Counted from the stretch's first letter, positions 21,137-30,491 are shown. The stretch: DNA of 43,729 nt from Serratia microhaemolytica (GCF_004011885.1 NZ_SBEF01000032.1:1-43729), one strand, 5' to 3'. Notes: generated from the sequence alone by a model not told the origin. Program-made: numbers and translations.

Positions 21137-21778
21137 ATGAAAAAGTTTAATTACTTAGCGCTGATGGTCTGCTGTGTTGCCAATGTGATAGCAGCGGATG
21201 CAGTTGCTGCTAATGTCGCAATCGCGACTAACCTTTTCCGTGGGTCTTGTGATATGTCGGTTACTCCGACCAGTCTGCAATTTAATTCAGTTGATTTAAA
21301 TCCTGTGGAAAGTAATTTTGTTCCTAAGGCTGATGGTTATCGTTCTATTGGTTCACCAATAAATATGACTGTTCAGCTAACTTGCTCAGGGGGGGATGCT
21401 GATCCCTCGGGCGATGCGCCAAAACTCTCGGTAACGCTTGGTGCGGGGACTTCGACTTACGTTACTGGTTATCTTATCCGTGATGCTAGTGCATCAACTT
21501 CCAGTGGTTTTGGTTTTGCTATCAACAAAGGGTATAAAGATAAAAATATCGACTGGATATTGAGTATGTCAAATGAAGTCGGTCGCGAAGAGTCGTTGGC
21601 TTTATACGCTGCTGGAGAAAGACCTCGGTGGGATACGATAAGAGATGATAAAGGTCGTTATACCTTACCTATTGTTGTAGCTTGTCGTGGTGGTAGTGTT
21701 GCCAATGTAAACTCTTGTGAAGGTGCTAGACCTGGGACGTTAAAAGCGAGTATGAGTGTTAATTTTTACTATCAATAA
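21137..21778 (+). CDS. Minor fimbrial subunit (5), four-cysteine type
   Basis: The chosen ATG gives 213 residues with signal peptide MKKFNYLALMVCCVANVIA to AVAAN. An upstream TTG at 21068 would add 23 residues that do not look like a leader. The first disulfide is FRGSCDMSV with LTCSGGD; the conserved strand is GFGFAINKG. The second cysteine pair (VVACRGG and NSCEG) is further apart than in subunits 2-4. The C-terminal strand ends SVNFYYQ. The middle contains a longer polar insertion (about residues 140-175, rich in D, E and R), so this subunit may have a distinct exposed surface. Confidence 0.85.
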   Translation: MKKFNYLALMVCCVANVIAADAVAANVAIATNLFRGSCDMSVTPTSLQFNSVDLNPVESNFVPKADGYRSIGSPINMTVQLTCSGGDADPSGDAPKLSVTLGAGTSTYVTGYLIRDASASTSSGFGFAINKGYKDKNIDWILSMSNEVGREESLALYAAGERPRWDTIRDDKGRYTLPIVVACRGGSVANVNSCEGARPGTLKASMSVNFYYQ

Positions 21779-21892
21779 TAATTATTGGTTGATGAAGTAT
21801 GGCTCATTTTTTGATGATCTATTTTATCGCCGCTTATCAGGGCGTTTTGCCTGAAGATGAATATCTCGCTTCATGAGACAAGAAGGTGTGTA

Positions 21893-22717
21893 ATGTCTAT
21901 TTTGACAAAAGATTTCGCTGGTGATTTGAAGTTTAATTCTAAAAAAAACTGGCTAAAAAGAATAAACAATCAAGTCAAGGTAATGGCAACAGTACTTGCT
22001 CTTTGGGCAGTCAGTGATGCCGCACATGCTGAATTACCAGGTATTGGCTACTCATTTTCGCGTGTGGTGTTGATGGCTGATGAAAAGGCTACCTCGGTAT
22101 CGGTGAGAAATAATACCGATAGCACCTACTTGATGCAGACGCAAATCCAGTATGCTGATGGTGCTACTGGTTTGCCGTTAGTCAAAAAACCTGAAGGAAC
22201 ACAACTCCCTTTTATGGTTTTGCCGCCGTTGAAGCGTGTAGAGCCACACACCGATCTACCACTACGGATTATTGCTGTTCCTGCGGTTGCTGCACGGTTG
22301 CCGAAAGATCGTGAGTCACTGTTTTTTATTTCAGTAAAGGCGATCCCTTCGGTAACCAAATCCGAGAAGGGAGAAGAACAAACTGGTCGCATGGTATTGG
22401 CGTTAGTCAACAGTATTAAGCTTTTTTACCGTCCAAGTGGTCTGCAAAAGCAAGCTGTAGAGCAGATGGCTGGCTCTCTCAATTTTGTTCGCCAAGGTAA
22501 TAAAGTGAAGGTAATTAACCCCTCTGCCTATTTTGTTACTTTTGCCTCACTCAGTGTTGGTGGCAAACAGTTATCTGGTGAACAGTTGCGTGCAATGGTG
22601 CCACCGATGGGCGAACAGTTTTTTGATTTACCTACAACTGTCGGTTCAGAAGTACGCTGGCGGCTGATTGATGAGTATGGTCTGACGACCAATGAACAAC
22701 ATACAACGATGAAGTAA
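21893..22717 (+). CDS. Periplasmic fimbrial chaperone 2 (FGS type, long leader)
   Basis: The 274-residue product has the cleft arginine (YSFSRVVLMADEKATSV), RLPKDRESLFFISVKAIPS and the anchor lysine in SIKLFYRPSGL, so it should be a functional FGS chaperone. The ATG at 21893 follows AAGG; an in-frame ATG at 21857 is also possible. Its leader is unusual: about 30 polar, basic residues (including KKNWLKRINNQVK) come before the hydrophobic MATVLALWAVSDAAHA and the signal cleavage. An internal ATG at 21983, preceded by AAGGTA, would start just at the hydrophobic core. It lies between the minor subunits and the usher, 57 bp upstream of the latter. Confidence 0.88.
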   Translation: MSILTKDFAGDLKFNSKKNWLKRINNQVKVMATVLALWAVSDAAHAELPGIGYSFSRVVLMADEKATSVSVRNNTDSTYLMQTQIQYADGATGLPLVKKPEGTQLPFMVLPPLKRVEPHTDLPLRIIAVPAVAARLPKDRESLFFISVKAIPSVTKSEKGEEQTGRMVLALVNSIKLFYRPSGLQKQAVEQMAGSLNFVRQGNKVKVINPSAYFVTFASLSVGGKQLSGEQLRAMVPPMGEQFFDLPTTVGSEVRWRLIDEYGLTTNEQHTTMK

Positions 22718-22774
22718 CAACGTGGTGTTCTACACCAGGATGGTAACTTACACCTTGATATTGGGAACGATGCC

Positions 22775-25381
22775 ATGAAACTAACCAAAACTTTTTATCA
22801 GCAAAAACCTGCGCGCGAATGGTGCCTGCATCCGTTGACGCTGGCATTGTGTCTCTTAGGGTTGCAGGCAACAAATGTCTGGGGACGTGACTATTTTGAC
22901 CCTGCTTTTTTGAGCAGCGGTGACGGCAGTATTCCGGTTGATCTTTCTGAATTCGAAATTGCAGGTAATATTCCTGAAGGTCTTTATCTTGTTGATATTT
23001 ATCTAAATAAAGAGCTTGTTTCTTCTCGAGAAGTCAATTTCATCAAAGATGAGGCAGGTAAAGTTCTGCCGGAGCTGACGCCACAAGAATTGCAGGAGAT
23101 GGGTGTTGCAGTTGCAAAGATTGAAGCACTAAGTGTACTACCACCTAATCAACCTGCTGGTGATTTGACAGCATTGATACCTTATTCGCAGGTAGATTTT
23201 GATTTGTCACAATTACGCTTAAATATCAATGTACCGCAAGTCAATATGGATCGACGTGTCGGTGGTTATGTCGACCCAAAGCTGTGGGATAACGGCATAC
23301 CGGCTATGCTGTTCAACTACAATCTCAATGCTTCACAGAGTAAAGTTGATGGTCAGGCTGGCGGTAGTGGCATGACTACACAGAACTTTTTTGCTTCAAT
23401 GAATGGTGGTATCAATTTGGGGCCTTGGCGTTTACGTTCCAGTCTCTCTCACACCATGTCAAAGACCAGTGTTTCTGGTAATGATCGTACTAATCGGCAG
23501 ACGCGTTGGGGCAATGTCTATCTGCAACGTGACATTCAAGTGCTTAACTCTTCACTTACTTTAGGTGAGATCAGTACTGGTGGTAGCATCTTTGACGGTG
23601 TGAGTTTTCGCGGTGCCAAGCTAGTTTCTAGTAGTGATATGCTGCCGAGTAGCCAGCGTGGTTTTGCTCCGGTTATCAGCGGGATTGCCAAGACAAATGC
23701 ATTGATAACGGTGACTCAGAATGGCCGTGTTATTTATCAAACCAACGTTTCGCCAGGCCCCTTTACTATCACTGATATTACCCAAGCAAGTAGTGGTGAC
23801 TTGATAGCGACAGTAGCAGAGGAAGATGGCAGCAAGCAGATTATTACTCAGGGTTACTCCACCCTGCCAGTGATGCTGCGTCCTGGTGGAATGGAGTATG
23901 AGTTAAGCCTTGGTCGAGTTGACAGTGGTGGTAATACCGAAGGATCTCGTTCCCCTACCTTTATTTTAGGTACTGTAACTTATGGTTTACCCAGTTATGT
24001 CACCCTGTATGGTGGGGTAATTGCGGCTAGTGATTATCAGTCTTTGGCGCTTGGTACAGGTCTCTCTCTTGGTAACTGGGGGGCATTCTCGACCGATGTG
24101 ACCGGTTCAAGAACCAAGTTACCGGGACATGATGGTTCAGTTCAGGGTGCAGCTTTCCGTGCTCGTTATTCAAAGAGTATGTTGACCAGCGGCACTTCAC
24201 TTGATCTTACCGCTTACCGCTATGCAACCAGGAATTTCTATTCTCTCTCTGAAGCAACAACGGCAGGCTATCGTTGGCGTGAAGATTGGGCACCTTGGTT
24301 GGGTGAACGCAAACGCAGTAGTTGGCAGACCAATATCAGCCAGAGTTTGGGTAAATGGGGTTCTATCTATCTGCGTGGTAGCCGAGATGATTATTGGGGC
24401 ACTAAACGGGTAGTAAACAGTATCAGTGCTGGTTTTAGCAGCAGTGTCAAGCGCATTGGTTACAGTATCAACTATAGCGAAAACCACAGCAAAGATTATA
24501 AAGGTGATTTCCCGGTTAATCGTCAGGTATCAGTTTCAGTCAGTGTGCCGTTCAGTCTGTTTAGTAATGCAGAGATGGCGCGTAGTGTCAGCGCTAACTA
24601 CTCACTGAGTAACGATAATAGTGGCCGTACTACTCACCAGCTTGGCGTTGGTGGAAGTTTGCTCAATAATAAACTGAGTTGGAACCTTTCACAGAGTCGA
24701 GACAATCAGGGTAGTGGTACTTCTGGTAATTTGGGGCTTTCTTACTCAGCAGATTTGGCTAGCATGAGTTTGGGTTACGGTTATACGCGTACTTCACGCA
24801 CAATCAATGCTTCAGCTTCTGGTGGTGTTTTGGTTCATCGTAATGGTGTGGTGTTGACTCAATATATTGGTGACTCTATTGCTTTGGTGAGTGCTCCAGG
24901 TTTTTCTGGTGGTAAGCTCTCGAACAGCAGTGCTAGAACTAACCGTTGGGGTTATGCTGTGGCGCCTTATCTGCAAAACTACCAGCGTAATGTGATTAGC
25001 CTTGATCCGAGTACATTACCGGATGGCGTTGATTTAATTACTAATAGTGTTACGGTTTATCCAACCAAAGGCGCAGTAGTTGAAGCGAAGTTTAAGACTC
25101 GCGTAGGGCGTCAAGCGATGTTAGTGCTGAGTTATGCCGGTAAACCGGTGCCGTTTGGTGCGATGGCTTCACTACTTGATTCTGAAGATGGTCAAAACAG
25201 CAGTATTGTTGGGGATGGCGGTATGGTTTATCTCTCTGGGTTACCAGATGCAGGCCAGTTGCATGTTCAGTGGGGTCGCGCTGAAAACCAGCAGTGCCAT
25301 GTTGCATTTGATTTTGGCAAGAGACGTGCGGCAGATAGTGATGCAATGACTATTGTACAACAAGATCTACAGTGTGATTAG
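22775..25381 (+). CDS. Outer-membrane fimbrial usher (FimD/PapC family)
   Basis: The usher is the outer-membrane pore and assembly platform that recruits chaperone-subunit complexes. The 868-residue product has a signal peptide of about 37 residues ending ATNVWG, and the N-terminal chaperone-binding domain starting YFDPAFLSSGDG (FNPxFL in FimD) with VDIYLNKELVSSREVNF. A long beta-barrel with plug region carries GEISTGGSIFDGVSFRGAKL, SDMLPSSQRGFAPVISGIA and VTQNGRVIYQTNVSPGPF. The C-terminal domains end with a cysteine pair (QQCHVAF and LQCD). The length is normal and no break is seen. It is the only usher in the locus and must serve all three chaperones. Confidence 0.95.
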   Translation: MKLTKTFYQQKPAREWCLHPLTLALCLLGLQATNVWGRDYFDPAFLSSGDGSIPVDLSEFEIAGNIPEGLYLVDIYLNKELVSSREVNFIKDEAGKVLPELTPQELQEMGVAVAKIEALSVLPPNQPAGDLTALIPYSQVDFDLSQLRLNINVPQVNMDRRVGGYVDPKLWDNGIPAMLFNYNLNASQSKVDGQAGGSGMTTQNFFASMNGGINLGPWRLRSSLSHTMSKTSVSGNDRTNRQTRWGNVYLQRDIQVLNSSLTLGEISTGGSIFDGVSFRGAKLVSSSDMLPSSQRGFAPVISGIAKTNALITVTQNGRVIYQTNVSPGPFTITDITQASSGDLIATVAEEDGSKQIITQGYSTLPVMLRPGGMEYELSLGRVDSGGNTEGSRSPTFILGTVTYGLPSYVTLYGGVIAASDYQSLALGTGLSLGNWGAFSTDVTGSRTKLPGHDGSVQGAAFRARYSKSMLTSGTSLDLTAYRYATRNFYSLSEATTAGYRWREDWAPWLGERKRSSWQTNISQSLGKWGSIYLRGSRDDYWGTKRVVNSISAGFSSSVKRIGYSINYSENHSKDYKGDFPVNRQVSVSVSVPFSLFSNAEMARSVSANYSLSNDNSGRTTHQLGVGGSLLNNKLSWNLSQSRDNQGSGTSGNLGLSYSADLASMSLGYGYTRTSRTINASASGGVLVHRNGVVLTQYIGDSIALVSAPGFSGGKLSNSSARTNRWGYAVAPYLQNYQRNVISLDPSTLPDGVDLITNSVTVYPTKGAVVEAKFKTRVGRQAMLVLSYAGKPVPFGAMASLLDSEDGQNSSIVGDGGMVYLSGLPDAGQLHVQWGRAENQQCHVAFDFGKRRAADSDAMTIVQQDLQCD

Positions 25382-25464
25382 TCAGGTATCACATTAGAGA
25401 TAAAGTTTTTTAAATTATTTGCATATTGCTGATTTGCAAATAGCAATGAGTGAGGGTAATTAAA

Positions 25465-26085
25465 ATGAAAAAAAACAGTAAATTATCGCTGGTTGCCGGT
25501 TTTACCGTTGCGCTGCTTTCAGTACAGCCATTATCTGTTGGTGCAGCTACTACACCATTATCAAGTGTCATCGTTGATCTTGATGCAACTATCGTTGGTG
25601 GTTCGTGCCAGATAAGTGCTAGTACAGTTGATTTTGGTGATATCAAGCTACAGAGTGAACCGGTAAATTACAAACCAATTGCACTGGCTGATCTTAATAT
25701 TGAGTTGGCTGGTTGTAGTGGTTATGGTACCCCAACACCAAAGTTGCTGTTTGAGCGTGCAGCAGGGACTGAGGCTGTTGGTACAAATAAGTTTATTTTC
25801 GCTAAGCCAGATGTTACACAAAATAAAGCACAAGGGTTTGGTTTCGCTGTTTATAAGCAAGGTGTTGATCCAAATACTACCAGTGCTGGCAAATTGGATA
25901 CCATGGTGTCGGTCGATCCTGCTACTCCTGAGCCAATAAGTTTGACCGCGATAGATCCTAGTGGCGGGGCTGCTGGATTGAACGGGACATACACTTTTAG
26001 AGCGGGTGTCGCCTGTGTTGATTGTAGCTCTTCGGTGGAAGGTTCTCTGATGGGCAGCTTGGTAATTAAGTTTTCTTATAATTAA
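25465..26085 (+). CDS. Minor fimbrial subunit (6), four-cysteine type
   Basis: From ATG 25465 (GAGGG site 9 nt upstream) the product is 206 residues with signal peptide MKKNSKLSLVAGFTVALLS to VGAATT. A GTG at 25450 in the same frame would add five residues without benefit. The first disulfide is VGGSCQISA with LAGCSGYG; strand GFGFAVYKQ follows; the second pair is very tight (ACVDCSS), and the C-terminus is LVIKFSYN. It is the first gene after the usher. The 83-bp gap before it includes a small hairpin ATTTGC/GCAAAT without a clear T-run. Confidence 0.85.
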   Translation: MKKNSKLSLVAGFTVALLSVQPLSVGAATTPLSSVIVDLDATIVGGSCQISASTVDFGDIKLQSEPVNYKPIALADLNIELAGCSGYGTPTPKLLFERAAGTEAVGTNKFIFAKPDVTQNKAQGFGFAVYKQGVDPNTTSAGKLDTMVSVDPATPEPISLTAIDPSGGAAGLNGTYTFRAGVACVDCSSSVEGSLMGSLVIKFSYN

Positions 26086-26196
26086 CATTGGCTGCTTGAT
26101 TCATGTTTCAATCAGAGATAGCGGTTCGGAAACTTTAATTAAAGTGGTTTAATCTGAACTTGAGTAATAGACGATATGAATAAGGATAACTTTGGT

Positions 26197-26802
26197 ATGA
26201 AACGCTCGAGCTGTGTAGTGTTGGCCGTTTGGTCCATAGTGATGCTGTTTTCTGCCAATTTGCGAGCTGCAGAAACGCAAATGGATTTCAAGGCCAATAT
26301 TGTGGCTGGTTCCTGTGAGATTTCCGTGGAAGATGTTGATTTTGGTACAGTGTTTTACACAAAACCCAAGAATGTATCCCAGGCGAGCTATTTTGGCGTA
26401 GTGAACGGAGGTACTAAGAACTTGACAGTTGGCTTCAAGAATTGCAGGGGAGCAAATTCAGTCAACAATAGTATTCGTAAACCGTACTTAATGTTTACGC
26501 CATTAAATTATACGACTATTGGTGCATCTTCTTATGCTATTCGCGGTAACAATTCTACATCTCAGGGCTTAGCATTTATTTTGCGTAACCTAGGTGTCGG
26601 TAGCGTGTGGGTCGAACTAAATCGACCTGTTGCTTTACTCGATGGAATCTCCGACTGGGACAGCCTGAATCAGGAAAAAAAGGTATATGAGGTGGCGATT
26701 GTGTGTCACGAAAAGCCGTTACATACACTCACTCCGAATTGCAGTAATGTCAGATCTGGTTCGCTTGTGATGGATATGGAGATCTCCTTCTTGTACCAAT
26801 AA
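26197..26802 (+). CDS. Minor fimbrial subunit (7), four-cysteine type
   Basis: The ATG at 26197 has AAGGA 10 nt upstream and gives 201 residues with a compact signal peptide (MKRSSCVVLAVWSIVMLFS to NLRAAE). The in-frame ATG at 26176 adds seven residues and has a poorer ribosome-binding site, but cannot be excluded. The first disulfide is VAGSCEISV with FKNCRGA; the usual GFGF strand is changed to GLAFILRNL. The second pair is widely spaced (IVCHEKP and PNCSN). The C-terminus is EISFLYQ. An 8-bp repeat tract begins 14 bp after its stop. Confidence 0.83.
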   Translation: MKRSSCVVLAVWSIVMLFSANLRAAETQMDFKANIVAGSCEISVEDVDFGTVFYTKPKNVSQASYFGVVNGGTKNLTVGFKNCRGANSVNNSIRKPYLMFTPLNYTTIGASSYAIRGNNSTSQGLAFILRNLGVGSVWVELNRPVALLDGISDWDSLNQEKKVYEVAIVCHEKPLHTLTPNCSNVRSGSLVMDMEISFLYQ

Positions 26803-26816
26803 CTTGATTTATTTAA

Positions 26817-26920
26817 TTTTGTTGTTTTGTTGTTTTGTTGTTTTGTTGTTTTGTTGTTTTGTTGTTTTGTTGTTTTGTTGTTTTGTTGTTTTGTTGTTTT
26901 GTTGTTTTGTTGTTTTGTTG
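26817..26920. repeat. Simple sequence repeat: 13 perfect copies of TTTTGTTG
   Basis: The 8-mer TTTTGTTG occurs thirteen times in perfect tandem over 104 bp, directly after minor subunit 7 and about 300 bp before subunit 8. The tract contains no G/C variation between copies, which implies recent or ongoing slippage. The 63-residue open frame that crosses it is a by-product of the repeat. It may change spacing, transcript read-through or promoter geometry for the downstream subunit 8 and chaperone 3. Confidence 0.97.
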
Positions 26921-27026
26921 GATTATGTTGTTAGGTATGAACGGTGGGGTTATCCAATGCTGTTATTTCCCTGGTGCTCACCAAGGTTTAGATGAAAGAT
27001 AAATGACACAAGGGTAGATAAGATAA

Positions 27027-27122
27027 ATGAAAAAAATTAAATTTTATCACCTTACTGATTGGTTTTATTGTAGTAGCGTTTTCGTCAGCAGCACAACTGG
27101 CCTCTACCTAACTTGCTTTTAG
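27027..27122 (+). pseudogene. Decayed fimbrial subunit (signal-peptide remnant)
   Basis: ATG at 27027 is followed by seven A bases. Read as it stands the frame gives a short non-hydrophobic peptide with a stop at 27120-27122. With one A fewer it would read as a good signal peptide (MKKLNFITLLIGFIVVAFSS followed by AAQLAST) and then meet a stop where subunit 8 has glutamine in PSTQVDF. Residues after that stop resemble a pilin only faintly. It lies between the repeat tract and subunit 8. The remaining gap 26921-27219 shows nothing else recognisable. Confidence 0.5.
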
Positions 27123-27219
27123 CTACCGTTAGTTGTGTCGTTAAATTTAAATTACGTTGTTTTGTCTGTAAAGTTAGTTGAATAACAGGTGTGTTGTAAC
27201 TATTTGAGAGTAAAGGGAT

Positions 27220-27891
27220 ATGAAAGGAAAAATAAAAACAAACCTTCTTATGTTAACTGGCGGCTTTATTGGTGCTCTATTTTCGGTAGCGCTGTCAGCT
27301 GCTGATATGCCTAGTACTCAGGTTGATTTTAATGCTAATGTGATTGCCGGAACTTGTGAACTATCAGCAGAGAAACCACAATTTCCAACGGTTATATTAG
27401 AACAGAAACCAGAGAGTATGAAACCGTTGGCAATTGCTAATTTAGTTGTAACTTTAACTAATTGTAAAGGTTCTTCTAAAAACAGTAACCGGCAAATATT
27501 TTTAAGCTTTGGGCGTAGTGCGACCACTACCGGGCTTTTGACCGATCACTTAATAAACTTTTATTTTAAACTGATAGTCCATCGTACTATCAATGGAGCT
27601 AAAGGGTTAGGGTTTGGTGTTTATCAGCCTGGCACAACAAATTTCGTTGAAGCCAATATGATTAATTTACAGTCTCATGACCATACGGACTCTGGTTACT
27701 CTGGTGAGTATATGCTGTATTCAGCTGGCGAGTTAGCTAGCAAGGGAGGGCAGTTCTCCGATTTGACTGGCTCACGTTTTACTTTTCCTGTTGGCATCAT
27801 GTGCCAAAATGTGGCGAATGACTCTCAGTGTGATAAAGTCACTGCCGGGCAGTTGAAGGCAGGATTGATGGTTAAATTTAATTTTCGGTAG
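27220..27891 (+). CDS. Minor fimbrial subunit (8), four-cysteine type
   Basis: The 223-residue product is the longest subunit of the locus. It has a signal peptide of about 28 residues (MKGKIKTNLLMLTGGFIGA to ALSAAD). The first disulfide is IAGTCELSA with LTNCKGSS, the conserved strand is GLGFGVYQP, and the second pair is IMCQNVANDSQCDK. The C-terminus is LMVKFNFR, where the penultimate aromatic is Phe, not Tyr. Two insertions enlarge it: one near residues 100-120 (LLTDHLINFYFKLIV) and one around residues 155-180. The ATG follows AAAGGGAT. It is followed by chaperone 3 after 159 bp. Confidence 0.85.
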   Translation: MKGKIKTNLLMLTGGFIGALFSVALSAADMPSTQVDFNANVIAGTCELSAEKPQFPTVILEQKPESMKPLAIANLVVTLTNCKGSSKNSNRQIFLSFGRSATTTGLLTDHLINFYFKLIVHRTINGAKGLGFGVYQPGTTNFVEANMINLQSHDHTDSGYSGEYMLYSAGELASKGGQFSDLTGSRFTFPVGIMCQNVANDSQCDKVTAGQLKAGLMVKFNFR

Positions 27892-28050
27892 TTGCTGTAT
27901 TTACTTACAGGAAAATCGATAAAAACGTTACCGATTGCTCGCTGGAGTATGTAAAGTTAGTACAAGTGTTGGTGAAAACGTCGAGATAACACAATATTTT
28001 TCCAGCATTTGGCGGCATTTTAGTAACGTACTAAGTTTGAGGTTAATTTT

Positions 28051-28767
28051 ATGTGGAAGTCTTGGGTTGTGTCAGCAGCACTGTTGATGAGCAGTGCATC
28101 GGTTTTTGCCGAGGGTGGAGTCAGTTTTAGCCGTAACAGGATGGTACTTAACGAGGGTGAGAAGGCGATCAGTATTTCTGCCTATAATCACGGTGAGAAA
28201 ACCTATCTACTACAGGCTGGAGTCTCAGCAAAACCCGATCAGGTAGTGAAGGCGCCGTTTGTGGTTACACCACCATTGGGTCGGTTGAACCCAAATGGTA
28301 CTAATGTATTGCGTATTATTGGTAGTGGTAGCAAATTACCACGCGATCGTGAATCGGTGTTTTATTTTCATGCCACGACAATACCCGCTAAAGATGTTGA
28401 AAATAATGAAAAAAATACTGAGGGTGCAGTTGGTGCTCAGCTTTCGGTGGCGATGAAAGTCGTGTTCAAACTGTTCTATCGGCCAAAAGGTTTGCCGATC
28501 ACCATCACTCAGGCGCAGAGCATGATGAGTTTTGTACAGCAGGGCAAAGAGATTGTTATTAAAAACCCCACCCCTTATCATCAATCGTTTGCTCTGTTGA
28601 AGCTCGATGGGGTTGAGAAAGAGTTATCATCCAGTCAATCGATGGTTGTGCCAATGGGTGAAGTCAGGATCCCAGTTGATAGAAAGGTTGCTAACATTAC
28701 CTGGTCATTGATGAACGATTATGGTGGTATGACACCAGAAGTTACTCAACCAGTAGTGAAGGAATAG
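28051..28767 (+). CDS. Periplasmic fimbrial chaperone 3 (FGS type)
   Basis: The 238-residue product has a signal peptide of 20 residues (MWKSWVVSAALLMSSASVFA), the cleft arginine in VSFSRNRMVLNEGEKAISI, KLPRDRESVFYFHATTIPA, and the anchor lysine in VVFKLFYRPKGL. All features needed for an FGS pilus chaperone are present, and no cysteines occur. GAGG lies about 8-9 nt before the ATG. It is the last gene of the fimbrial locus; its closest partner by position is subunit 8, and both lie downstream of the repeat tract. Confidence 0.9.
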   Translation: MWKSWVVSAALLMSSASVFAEGGVSFSRNRMVLNEGEKAISISAYNHGEKTYLLQAGVSAKPDQVVKAPFVVTPPLGRLNPNGTNVLRIIGSGSKLPRDRESVFYFHATTIPAKDVENNEKNTEGAVGAQLSVAMKVVFKLFYRPKGLPITITQAQSMMSFVQQGKEIVIKNPTPYHQSFALLKLDGVEKELSSSQSMVVPMGEVRIPVDRKVANITWSLMNDYGGMTPEVTQPVVKE

Positions 28768-28823
28768 TGATACAGGTGAGTTAATTACCAATTTTTCAAT
28801 TGGCTAGTTTTCTGTGTTGTGTT

Positions 28824-28858
28824 GGGGGTTGCGCAGTGGTTGCTGGCAACCCCCTTTT
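28824..28858 (+). terminator. Terminator at the end of the fimbrial locus
   Basis: GGGGGTTGC at 28824-28832 pairs with GCAACCCCC at 28846-28854, with further CAG/CTG pairing inside, followed by TTTTG. It lies 57 bp after chaperone 3 and 74 bp before the convergent phoU. It is the strongest G/C hairpin with a T-run in this part of the window. Confidence 0.85.
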
Positions 28859-28931
28859 GCTATTTAGTTTTCTGTTATTGTTAGCGCTGCTAGCGCTTTT
28901 GTTATTGCGTCATATCACTTTGGGTTGGCAA

Positions 28932-29663
28932 CTAGCTCGATTTGTCTTTTCTATTTTCAGCCAGTAATTTATCCAGTGCATCACCGCTGATATGGCGGAA
29001 ATCCTGCCCTTTGACAAAGTAAAAGATGAATTCGCAGATATTCTGACAGCGGTCGCCAATACGTTCGATAGAGCGAGCACAGAACATGGCAGTAAGTACG
29101 CTCGGAATAGTGCGAGGATCTTCCATCATGTAGGTCATCAGTTGACGGACAATGCTCTCATACTCCTGATCAACCTTTTTATCTTCACGATAGATGCGAA
29201 TCGCTTCGTTGAGATCCATGCGTGCAAAGGCATCGAGAACATCATGCAGCATCTGGACGGTATGACGGCCAAGAGACTCCAGATTAACCAGCAGTGATTG
29301 ATGTTGCTGAGAGAACTTTTCCAGTGCGGTACGACAGATTTTATCTGCTACATCACCGATGCGTTCTAGCTCGGCAATGGTTTTGATAATAGCCATAACT
29401 AAGCGCAGATCGCTGGCTGTCGGTTGACGTTTGGCAATAATACGCACGCAGGCTTCATCAATCGCGACTTCCATCATATTAACCTTGGCATCACCTTCAA
29501 TCACACGTTTAGCCAGCTCACCATCCTGATTGTGCATGGCGTTAATTGCATCGGTCAGTTGCTGTTCAACTAGCCCGCCCATAACTAACACCTGTGTGCG
29601 GATGTGCTCCAGTTCAGCGTTGAACTGACCAGAAATGTGTTTGTTTAAATTTAGAGTATCCAT
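28932..29663 (-). CDS. phoU: Phosphate signalling/transport regulator PhoU
   Basis: PhoU is a cytoplasmic helical protein that links the Pst transporter to the PhoR-PhoB two-component system and keeps the Pho regulon off when phosphate is plentiful. The 243-residue product (E. coli 241) has the duplicated PhoU helical-bundle domain. Each half carries the metal-binding type motif: [13 protein letters not shown] near residue 92 and [20 protein letters not shown] near residue 195. It is the last gene of the pstSCAB-phoU operon, 12 bp after pstB. GGGGCTGC precedes the ATG. Confidence 0.97.
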   Translation of the reverse strand: MDTLNLNKHISGQFNAELEHIRTQVLVMGGLVEQQLTDAINAMHNQDGELAKRVIEGDAKVNMMEVAIDEACVRIIAKRQPTASDLRLVMAIIKTIAELERIGDVADKICRTALEKFSQQHQSLLVNLESLGRHTVQMLHDVLDAFARMDLNEAIRIYREDKKVDQEYESIVRQLMTYMMEDPRTIPSVLTAMFCARSIERIGDRCQNICEFIFYFVKGQDFRHISGDALDKLLAENRKDKSS

Positions 29664-29675
29664 AGTGCAGCCCCA

Positions 29676-30491
<816 letters not shown>

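Noticed and set aside
23000-25349. Several 60-96-residue frames on both strands inside the usher gene
   Set aside because: They are shadows of a long, well-supported usher reading frame and have no features of their own.
26817-26920. CRISPR-like array
   Set aside because: The repeats are 8 bp, in direct contact and without spacers; this is a simple sequence repeat.
26804-26995. 63-residue frame rich in F, C, V and L across the 8-bp repeat
   Set aside because: Its composition is simply the repeat read in one frame; the start has no ribosome-binding site, and the protein has no family features.
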